From Eudoraea sp. (lineage in GTDB: Bacteria > Bacteroidota > Bacteroidia > Flavobacteriales > Flavobacteriaceae): a DNA stretch of 5,739 nt. The position numbers and the translations under genes were made by a program. Under the pieces are notes generated by a model. The model was given only the letters and a program-made list of their open reading frames with translations. It searched no databases and was not told the DNA's origin. Within the stretch, counting starts at the first letter, position 1. Every line of letters begins with the position of its first letter. The stretch is taken from contig JABDRK010000047.1 in NCBI GenBank assembly GCA_013041785.1, forward strand, positions 1 to 5,739. The letters run 5' to 3'. Shown here in pieces: positions 1-5,414 of this stretch.

Positions 1-465
1 ATCCACTTCTCCGCTGCGGATCATTTCCTGATGGGTAGTAAATCGTTTTAAAGGTTTATCCGGGTTAATTTTCATTGCCCGCTCAGCATGAATATCAAAA
101 GCGTCACAAACCGCTACCAGGTCCACATTGAGCTCATCCTGATCCAGAAAATCCTGTAAGCGATTGTTATTGGGGTCCTCTTCATGAGCTATGCGCATTT
201 CTGCTATCCACTCTTCCGTGGCATATCCCAAAGCCCGGCAAAGCTGTTCTCCCCGTATACCAAAACCAATAATCCCCACCCGGATAGGATCGCCACCAAT
301 CGCCTTAACCGCTTTAGGCAGGGAAGGCTCAATATTCAGTTGTTCCAGAATGGCTGACCTTTCCCTTTTTTTGGAAACCGCATTAGAAGCACCCGCCCAC
401 CAAACGGCGCCGAGAATTGGAATTCCACCCAGACCTTTCAATACATCTCTTCTAGTCCATTTCAT
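1..465 (-). CDS. Gfo/Idh/MocA-family oxidoreductase with twin-arginine leader (N-terminal 155 residues; runs off left edge)
   Basis: An open frame runs from ATG at 465 to base 1 without a stop, giving 155 residues of a protein that continues outside the window. The N-terminus has a twin-arginine motif (TRRDVLK, residues 4-10), then a hydrophobic stretch (about 11-26) and a possible cleavage site near GASNA (25-29), so Tat export is likely. A Rossmann nucleotide-binding motif follows: RVGIIGFGIRG, with the glycine pattern G67, G69, G72. Next come the second-strand motif VAVCDAFD (117-124) and HQEMIRSGEVD (145-155), which in this family leads into the V-I-I-A-T-P strand just past the edge. Family members are NAD(P)-dependent sugar or polyol dehydrogenases, and many Tat-exported Bacteroidota versions act in the periplasm on glycans. 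The substrate cannot be told because the C-terminal domain is missing. The start overlaps the stop of the DoxX gene (ATGA at 465-462), so translation is probably coupled. The family call is firm; the specific function is unknown. Confidence 0.9.
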   Translation of the reverse strand, partial: MKWTRRDVLKGLGGIPILGAVWWAGASNAVSKKRERSAILEQLNIEPSLPKAVKAIGGDPIRVGIIGFGIRGEQLCRALGYATEEWIAEMRIAHEEDPNNNRLQDFLDQDELNVDLVAVCDAFDIHAERAMKINPDKPLKRFTTHQEMIRSGEVD

Positions 466-956
466 TGTGCTTCAGTTTTAGTTAGTTCTTTCTTTCGGAT
501 CCAAATATTGCTCAGTCCAAATAATTTTCCTGTTGGATGCTGAAGTACAATTATACAACCTACCAGTTCAATCAGGTTCTTGTTTATAAACCAATAATTT
601 CCCTCAACATTGACTTGCTCCAGTCCCGGAAATGGCGGGTGGGCCAAATAATAAAGTGCCAGCAACAGGATTCCAAACCAGGCACCCCACTTCTCGAAAA
701 TACCCAGTGTAAGCGTAATTCCCACGAACATTAAAGCTATCCAATTCAGATTATCTGCCCAAAAGAGAAAGGGTTCTGAGGATAGCGCCATAAAAACTGA
801 TTTGAATGGTCCCTGGGCAGATGCCAAATACCCGAATGAGGTCCAATCCGGGTTATAAAGCTTGATCACCCCCTCATAGAGAAAGTGCCACCCAATAAAG
901 ATTCTCATGAGAACTATGCTGTGCTTGAGTTCCCACTTGATTTTGGTTCCTGACAT
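462..956 (-). CDS. DoxX-family small integral membrane protein
   Basis: A 164-residue protein with about four hydrophobic membrane segments (roughly residues 13-31, 71-87, 90-106 and 124-140). The first has the DoxX-like pattern MRIFIGWHFLYEGVIKL (17-33), a membrane helix ending in E-G-x-x-K-L. Between helices lie the polar loop NPDW (35-38) and the segment GNYWFINKNLIEL (119-131), both of which I associate with Bacteroidota DoxX proteins. The family is related to the DoxD subunit of archaeal thiosulfate:quinone oxidoreductase, but most bacterial members have no proven function; a role in membrane redox chemistry is the usual guess. The tail is basic and probably cytoplasmic. The start at 956 has no Shine-Dalgarno sequence, as is normal in Bacteroidota. 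The stop (464-462) overlaps the ATG of the following oxidoreductase, so the two are almost certainly co-translated and may work together, for instance with the membrane protein taking electrons from the exported oxidoreductase (inference only). Confidence 0.85.
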   Translation of the reverse strand: MSGTKIKWELKHSIVLMRIFIGWHFLYEGVIKLYNPDWTSFGYLASAQGPFKSVFMALSSEPFLFWADNLNWIALMFVGITLTLGIFEKWGAWFGILLLALYYLAHPPFPGLEQVNVEGNYWFINKNLIELVGCIIVLQHPTGKLFGLSNIWIRKKELTKTEAQ

Positions 957-1027
957 ATTTTTGTGTTTATAGTTGTTTATTGCTTCTGTATAACAAAGGA
1001 GAGTAATCTGTTTCCAGAAAACCCCCC

Positions 1028-1035
1028 CAAAACTA
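1028..1035 (-). promoter_or_regulatory. Candidate Bacteroidota -7 promoter box (TAGTTTTG) for the DoxX-oxidoreductase pair
   Basis: On the minus strand the sequence TAGTTTTG fits the Bacteroidota -7 consensus TAnnTTTG and lies 71 bases before the DoxX start at 956. The nearest TTTG that could act as a -33 element (1065-1062) is 26 bases away, further than the usual 19-23, so the promoter is only a candidate. If real, it gives the pair its own transcription start within the 154-base gap behind the aminotransferase gene. Confidence 0.35.
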
Positions 1036-1046
1036 GTACCTGCGTT

Positions 1047-1063
1047 TATGACACCCTATGACA
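1047..1063 (-). repeat. Two direct copies of TGTCATA, 10 bases apart
   Basis: The plus strand carries TATGACA at 1047-1053 and again at 1057-1063, that is TGTCATA twice on the minus strand, with starts 10 bases apart (about one helical turn). They sit 11 bases upstream of the candidate -7 box at 1028-1035, where a regulator or the -33 contact would be expected. A perfect AT-rich inverted repeat (TATCAA-TT-TTGATA, 1066-1079) lies directly beside them. The repeats are exact, but short enough to arise by chance. Confidence 0.4.
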
Positions 1064-1065
1064 AA

Positions 1066-1079
1066 TATCAATTTTGATA
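1066..1079. repeat. Short perfect inverted repeat TATCAATTTTGATA
   Basis: Six-base arms TATCAA and TTGATA are separated by two bases, between the aminotransferase stop and the DoxX gene. The spacer is too short and the arms too AT-rich for a convincing intrinsic terminator, and no T-tract follows on the minus strand. A protein-binding dyad is the more likely reading if it has any role. Confidence 0.3.
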
Positions 1080-1110
1080 CCTTATTTTCTTCCTTTTTTC
1101 ATCACCCCTT

Positions 1111-2382
1111 TCAGGTGCGGGAAGCCAATTCTTTCATGACCGAAACAAAGCGATCTAATTCCTCCGTGGTCGTGTAGACATTGGGCGTTATCCGACAACC
1201 CTGGACATTGGTATAATCGATGGCAACTGTAAAAATATTGAATTCTTCCAACAAGATTTTAGCCAGGTCAGCAGGTTTTATATGGGCAACACCTACATTG
1301 GCAATACCACAGCTACGGTGTGGTTCCACAGGGGTATTTATCTTTATATTTTTCACCCCCCTCAGGGCGTTGCTCCAATAGCGCTGTAAATACCGCAATC
1401 GCTTTTCTTTCCGTTCCAATCCGATCAGTTCAAGGTAATCCATCGCATTATTGATGGCCAGATCTGTATGAACCGGATGGGTGCCTGTATGATTTAATCT
1501 GCTGATATCATAGGGTTCCCTTTTATGTTCTGCCAAAAGCGGCCAGATCTTGGGAATATGGGTTTTTCTTACATATAACAACCCTGCACCCAGGGGCGTA
1601 CTCAACCATTTATGTAAACTTGACCCGTAATAATCGCAATCCAGGCTGGCAATATCTACCTGGAAATGTCCAATGCAATGTGCTCCGTCTACCATAACTT
1701 CAACGCCATGTCGATGTGCCATTTCGCAGATCTTCCGTACCGGCATAATCTGCCCGGTAATATTGATCATATGGCATACCATGATCAGTTTGGTGCGTGG
1801 CGTGATCTGTTCTTCATACAGGGATATCAGCTCCTCGTCGGATTTTGGGTGATTGGGGATCGAAATAATTTTATTTACAACACCATAGCGGTCTGCGATT
1901 TGTTGGAAATGCATTTGCATGGCCCCGTAATCCTGCTCAGCAAAAATGGCCTCATCGCCTTTTTGCCATGGCAGACCCCCTATAATCATGTCGAGGGATT
2001 CCGTTGTGTTGCGGGTAATGATCAACTCATCTGCCTCACAACCAACCAATGCTGCAAGCCTGTTCGCAATTCTTTTTTTGTTATCCCATTGTACGGTGCG
2101 CATGTAATAGGACCCTTGATAATTCACTTCTTTTACATGCTCCAAAAATTTGTTCAGGGTGGGAAGTGGCGCAATATTGTAATAGCCGTTTTCAAGATTG
2201 ATATACTCGGGTTTCAGGGCATAGTCCTGTCGGATACGCTTCCAGAATGCTTCCTCATTTGTAAAATTATAGGAAGCATCTGATTGTTTACCCTCTGTAG
2301 CTGCAGCTGGAATGGGAGTAAAAAGAAAAGGAGAGGCCAGTACCCCCTGACCCATGCGTTTTAAAAATTCCCTCTTTTTCAT
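1111..2382 (-). CDS. Class V aminotransferase-fold PLP enzyme (isopenicillin-N-epimerase-like) with Tat-like leader
   Basis: A 423-residue protein of fold-type I, class V. The lysine that should bind PLP is K258 in SSLHKWL (254-260). Just before it is the cofactor-ring motif VDGAH (231-235, D232 and H235). NTTES (125-129) fits the phosphate/ring pocket, and RITPNVY (397-403) supplies the arginine expected to hold the substrate carboxylate. Class V includes isopenicillin-N epimerase, cysteine desulfurases, kynureninase and serine-pyruvate aminotransferases. The overall pattern is closest to the isopenicillin-N-epimerase-like group, whose bacterial members are mostly uncharacterised. The N-terminus (KKREFLK, residues 2-8) resembles a Tat motif with lysine in place of the first arginine, followed by a hydrophobic stretch and AAA (26-28) as a possible cleavage site. 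This would suit export of a folded PLP enzyme. The ATG at 2382 is the only start that keeps this leader. It is transcribed divergently from the permease operon. The substrate is unknown. Confidence 0.88.
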   Translation of the reverse strand: MKKREFLKRMGQGVLASPFLFTPIPAAATEGKQSDASYNFTNEEAFWKRIRQDYALKPEYINLENGYYNIAPLPTLNKFLEHVKEVNYQGSYYMRTVQWDNKKRIANRLAALVGCEADELIITRNTTESLDMIIGGLPWQKGDEAIFAEQDYGAMQMHFQQIADRYGVVNKIISIPNHPKSDEELISLYEEQITPRTKLIMVCHMINITGQIMPVRKICEMAHRHGVEVMVDGAHCIGHFQVDIASLDCDYYGSSLHKWLSTPLGAGLLYVRKTHIPKIWPLLAEHKREPYDISRLNHTGTHPVHTDLAINNAMDYLELIGLERKEKRLRYLQRYWSNALRGVKNIKINTPVEPHRSCGIANVGVAHIKPADLAKILLEEFNIFTVAIDYTNVQGCRITPNVYTTTEELDRFVSVMKELASRT

Positions 2383-2488
2383 TGAGAATTGTGCTTATCC
2401 CCTACAAGATAAAAAATTGTATGCCATTACCTATGTTCCAAATTGGTATATTTAGTTCAAATATGTCAACCACCTGCATTCAGATCAT
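2383..2488. promoter_or_regulatory. Divergent intergenic region with promoters for the aminotransferase and permease operons
   Basis: These 106 bases separate the starts of two divergent genes and must hold signals for both. The region is AT-rich. On the plus strand TATATTTA (2447-2454) is one mismatch from the Bacteroidota -7 box TAnnTTTG and lies 34 bases before the permease ATG. No good -33 element is seen at normal spacing, and no convincing box was found for the minus-strand gene. Neither start has a Shine-Dalgarno sequence. Two small inverted repeats lie near the middle, so shared control by one regulator is possible. Confidence 0.45.
2438..2464. repeat. Two adjacent inverted repeats in the divergent promoter region (possible operator)
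   Basis: CCAA-A-TTGG (2438-2446) is directly followed, after one base, by ATATTT-AGTTC-AAATAT (2448-2464), which has perfect six-base arms. The second dyad overlaps the candidate rightward -7 box at 2447-2454, so a protein bound there could block the permease operon. The dyads are real in sequence; their role is inferred, and AT-rich dyads of this size also occur by chance. Confidence 0.35.
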
Positions 2489-3805
2489 ATGCCTCTAATA
2501 ATCGTAATCGTTGGGATCCTCTTGTTGTTTATCCTTATTGCGCGTTTTAAACTAAACGCTTTTATTGCCTTTACTTTAGTATCTCTGGGGGTCGGCATAG
2601 CTGAAGGCATGCCACTCTTACATGTTGTAGAAGCCATTCAAAAAGGGATTGGTGATACGCTGGGATATCTCATATTAATCCTGGGGTTCGGAGCCATGCT
2701 GGGAAAACTGGTAGCGGATAGTGGGGCTGCTCAGCGCATTACCAACCAGCTGATAGCAAAATTTGGCAAGCGTAATATTCAGTGGGCCGTTGTCCTTACC
2801 GGATTCATTGTGGGAATACCCATGTTCTATACGGTTGGCTTTGTTATTTTGGTCCCCCTGGTTTTTACGGTAGCAGCTTCCACAGGTTTACCGTTGATTT
2901 ATGTAGGCCTTCCTATGCTGGCTTCCCTTTCGGTAACACACGGTTATTTGCCTCCCCACCCTGCTCCTACGGCCATAACAGGGATGTTCAATGCCGATTT
3001 AGGAAAAACACTGCTCTATGGTATTATTATAGCTATCCCGGCCATTATCGTAGCCGGCCCTCTTTTTTCCAGGACTCTGAAGCATATCCCCGCCGCACCC
3101 TTAAAGGAATTTGTCAATCCGAGAGTACTAACCGATGAAGAAATGCCCGGTACAGGAATAAGTATTTTTTCAGCCTTGCTTCCTGTAATTCTGATTGCTT
3201 TGGCTACAATTATGGAAATGCTATTACCCGATGGATCCGCTATACTCAAGGCTTTTCAATTTGTAGGAGACCCGGTGATTGCCATGTTGATTTCTGTTCT
3301 TGTTGCCCTCTATACGCTGGGCCTTGCAAGAGGGAAGAAAATGAAGGAAGTCATGGACTCCGTGGGCAATTCAATTTCGGGGATAACCATGGTATTACTC
3401 ATCATTGCCGGGGCTGGGGCCTTAAAAGAAGTACTGGTAGCCAGTGGGGTAAGTGAATATATCGCTGACCTGTTACGCGGGTCCACCCTATCACCCCTTT
3501 TCCTTGCCTGGCTGATCGCTACCATCCTACGGGTATGCGTAGGATCTGCCACAGTTGCCGGACTTACGGCTGCTGGAATTGTAGCTCCACTGGTAGATAC
3601 TCCAGGAGTAAGTGCTGAACTCATGGTCCTGGCCATCGGTTCCGGAAGCCTGATGTTATCCCACGTAAACGATGGCGGTTTCTGGCTATTTAAAGAATAT
3701 TTCAGCCTGACGGTAAAAGACACGCTGAAGAGCTGGACCATTATGGAAACTACTGTCGGCGTAATGGGGCTTATTGGGGTTCTGATTCTCAATACAATCA
3801 TTTAA
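2489..3805 (+). CDS. GntP-family permease (gluconate / D-serine type H+ symporter)
   Basis: A 438-residue, strongly hydrophobic inner-membrane protein of about 12 helices, full length for the GntP family (about 440-450). Family landmarks are GFGAMLGKLVADSGAAQRI (66-84), HGYLPPHPAPTA (151-162), GSATVAGLTAAG (352-363) and SHVNDGGFWLFKEYF (391-405). Characterised members move gluconate and related sugar acids, and E. coli DsdX moves D-serine, with proton symport. Sequence alone does not separate these substrates. The genes downstream (RidA and a D-serine dehydratase/D-threonine aldolase-fold enzyme, with no sugar-acid kinase or aldolase nearby) favour a D-hydroxy amino acid over gluconate. The start at 2489 puts the first membrane helix (2-18) right at the N-terminus, as usual for the family. 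The RidA gene begins 11 bases after the stop, so this is the first gene of an operon. The family call is firm; the substrate is inferred. Confidence 0.93.
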   Translation: MPLIIVIVGILLLFILIARFKLNAFIAFTLVSLGVGIAEGMPLLHVVEAIQKGIGDTLGYLILILGFGAMLGKLVADSGAAQRITNQLIAKFGKRNIQWAVVLTGFIVGIPMFYTVGFVILVPLVFTVAASTGLPLIYVGLPMLASLSVTHGYLPPHPAPTAITGMFNADLGKTLLYGIIIAIPAIIVAGPLFSRTLKHIPAAPLKEFVNPRVLTDEEMPGTGISIFSALLPVILIALATIMEMLLPDGSAILKAFQFVGDPVIAMLISVLVALYTLGLARGKKMKEVMDSVGNSISGITMVLLIIAGAGALKEVLVASGVSEYIADLLRGSTLSPLFLAWLIATILRVCVGSATVAGLTAAGIVAPLVDTPGVSAELMVLAIGSGSLMLSHVNDGGFWLFKEYFSLTVKDTLKSWTIMETTVGVMGLIGVLILNTII

Positions 3806-3816
3806 AATTACTACAT

Positions 3817-4281
3817 ATGAATATGACTCCTTCGCAAAGAATCACCTCCCTGGGACTGGTATTACCCCCTGCTCCACCACCAGCAGGATTGTACAAACCC
3901 GTATTGGTAGTAGGTGAGTTCCTGTTTATTTCCGGGCAGGGACCCATGAAATCTGACGGCACCTATATTACGGGAAGGGTTGGAGAAGACCTCAACCTCG
4001 GACAGGCCAAATTGGCCGCTGAACAGGTAGGTTTAACCATGTTATCCACCATTAAGACCCATTTTGGGGATATAGACCGGATTAAACGCCTTGTAAAAAC
4101 CCTGGGGATGGTGAACTGTACTCCAGAATTTGATCAGCAACCCCTTGTTATCAATGGCTTTAGTGAGCTTATGGCTGATGTCTTTGGCACCGATATGGGC
4201 GTAGGGGCGCGAAGTGCTGTCGGCATTGTCCTGCCCGGACATGTTGCCGTTGAGATCGAAGCGATGTTTCAATTGCACTAA
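3817..4281 (+). CDS. RidA (YjgF/YER057c/UK114) family enamine/imine deaminase, long subgroup
   Basis: A 154-residue cytosolic protein of the chorismate-mutase-like RidA fold, which forms trimers. Diagnostic segments are LGLVLPPAPPP (12-22), LFISGQGP (36-43), FGDIDRIKRLVKTLGMV (83-99), the FDQQPLVINGFSEL region (105-118), and GARSAVGIVLPG (130-141) followed by VEIEAMF (145-151). R132 aligns with the catalytic Arg105 of E. coli RidA, which binds the substrate carboxylate; E146 aligns with its Glu120 region. Both key residues are therefore present, although the protein belongs to the longer (about 150-residue) subgroup rather than the classic 128-residue type. RidA proteins hydrolyse reactive 2-aminoacrylate and similar imines made by PLP dehydratases to keto acid and ammonia. 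The gene lies directly before such a PLP enzyme, which fits that role. A second ATG in frame at 3823 is possible; 3817 is used because it is the first after the permease stop. The family call is firm. Confidence 0.93.
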   Translation: MNMTPSQRITSLGLVLPPAPPPAGLYKPVLVVGEFLFISGQGPMKSDGTYITGRVGEDLNLGQAKLAAEQVGLTMLSTIKTHFGDIDRIKRLVKTLGMVNCTPEFDQQPLVINGFSELMADVFGTDMGVGARSAVGIVLPGHVAVEIEAMFQLH

Positions 4282-4292
4282 TGCCTTGAGTT

Positions 4293-5405
4293 ATGGAAGA
4301 GAATAGCTGGTATCAGGTTGCAGAAACCGATAATCTGGTTACCCCTTGCTTATTGGTGTATCCAGACCGGATTGAAAAAAATATTGACCGCATGATCGAA
4401 ATCGTGGGAGATGTGTCACGCATCAGGCCACATATTAAGACCCACAAAACGGCGGAGATCATCCATATGCAAATGGATAAGGGGATTTACCAGTTTAAGT
4501 GTGCTACCATTGCTGAAGCAGAACTCCTGGGCGTCTGCGGTGCCAAAGATGTGCTACTTGCCATGCAGCCCGTTGGGAAGAATATAAATCGTTTGTTTAC
4601 CCTGATCAAGACCTTTCCTAATACCAGGTTCTCTACTCTTTTAGATAACGAAATCACCTTGGGGCACTTGGCAAATGAGGCAAGCAATAATGGCGTAAAG
4701 CTGCCTGTTTATATCGATTTAAATACCGGGATGAATAGAACCGGAATCATTCCGGGTGATAACGCCCTGGAATTGTATCGCCTGATCTGGGGATCGCCAA
4801 GCCTGGAAGCCGAGGGCCTGCATGCCTATGACGGACATATTCGTCATACTGGTTTTGAGGAACGCAAAGCCGCCTGTCAATTGGCTTTTAGGGCAGTAGA
4901 AAAACTCAAAGCGGATATTGAAGCCTCAGGAATGCCAGTTAAATACATTGTAGCCGGAGGTTCTCCTTCTTTCCCTGTGCATGCCCTTAATCCAGGGGTC
5001 ATCACCAGCCCCGGAACCACCCTACTTTGGGATGCGCGTTATGATTCCCTTTTTGGAGAAATGGAGTTTCTCCCGGCAGCTGTTCTGTGCTCAAGAGTGA
5101 TCAGTAAACCTACAAGGGATATGATTTGCCTCGACCTCGGACACAAAGCCCTGGCACCAGAAATGCCTTTTCCCAGAGTACGCTTACTGGGAATAGAAAA
5201 CTGTAAACAAGTGAGCCAAAGTGAAGAGCATCTGGTACTGCAGTGTAGTGACCCCGATCAATTAGCGATCGGTGATATTGTATATGCCATTCCCATGCAT
5301 ATTTGTCCAACAGTGGCTAAGTACCCCAAATTGCTTACCGTAGCAAACGGACATGTAACCGGATCCTGGAAAGTTGCTGCCAGGGACCATCAATTAACAT
5401 TTTAA
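4293..5405 (+). CDS. D-threonine aldolase / D-serine dehydratase-fold PLP enzyme (alanine-racemase-like barrel)
   Basis: A 370-residue fold-type III PLP enzyme of the DSD1/D-threonine aldolase family, at the normal family length. K49 in RPHIKTHKT (45-53) is the Schiff-base lysine, as in chicken D-serine dehydratase. The barrel continues through FKCATIAEAE (68-77), DLNTGMNRTG (142-151), GLHAYDGHIRH (175-185), and the phosphate-binding loop AGGSPSF (221-227). The C-terminal domain has DLGHKAL (281-287) and the metal motif H336-x-C338 in PMHICPT (334-340). As I recall, H-x-C binds zinc in eukaryotic D-serine dehydratases, whereas characterised D-threonine aldolases have H-x-D with Mn/Mg. That favours dehydration of D-serine or D-threonine to keto acid and ammonia over aldol cleavage. 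The RidA gene immediately before it would clear the aminoacrylate intermediate. The gene starts 11 bases after the RidA stop. The choice between dehydratase, aldolase and 3-hydroxyaspartate-type activity remains open. Confidence 0.9.
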   Translation: MEENSWYQVAETDNLVTPCLLVYPDRIEKNIDRMIEIVGDVSRIRPHIKTHKTAEIIHMQMDKGIYQFKCATIAEAELLGVCGAKDVLLAMQPVGKNINRLFTLIKTFPNTRFSTLLDNEITLGHLANEASNNGVKLPVYIDLNTGMNRTGIIPGDNALELYRLIWGSPSLEAEGLHAYDGHIRHTGFEERKAACQLAFRAVEKLKADIEASGMPVKYIVAGGSPSFPVHALNPGVITSPGTTLLWDARYDSLFGEMEFLPAAVLCSRVISKPTRDMICLDLGHKALAPEMPFPRVRLLGIENCKQVSQSEEHLVLQCSDPDQLAIGDIVYAIPMHICPTVAKYPKLLTVANGHVTGSWKVAARDHQLTF

Positions 5406-5414
5406 AAGTAGCCC

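Noticed and set aside
191..481. Plus-strand open frame of 96 codons near the left edge
   Set aside because: It is the complement of the Gfo/Idh/MocA gene, whose Rossmann and Tat motifs are clear on the minus strand.
1022..1028. Run of seven C residues in the gap before the DoxX gene
   Set aside because: It could vary in length by slippage, but it is a single short tract in a non-coding stretch and lies between the candidate -7 box and the start, with no evidence of phase variation.
1096..1126. CACC...GGTG hairpin near the aminotransferase stop as a terminator
   Set aside because: The stem is only four or five pairs and is followed by an A-rich, not T-rich, stretch on the minus strand, so it is not an intrinsic terminator.
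1666..2283. Long plus-strand open frame (205 codons) antisense to the aminotransferase gene
   Set aside because: It lies wholly inside a well-supported gene with all class V motifs; the translation resembles no family and is rich in C, H and N as expected of a shadow frame.
3310..3801. Minus-strand open frame (163 codons) opposite the permease gene
   Set aside because: Fully inside the GntP coding region; composition rich in S, T, P and R is typical of antisense reading of hydrophobic codons.
4279..4295. TAATG followed by the two-codon frame ATG-CCT-TGA before the ATG at 4293
   Set aside because: A stop/restart arrangement is possible, but a two-codon frame has no testable product and the ATG at 4293 explains the protein; likely chance.
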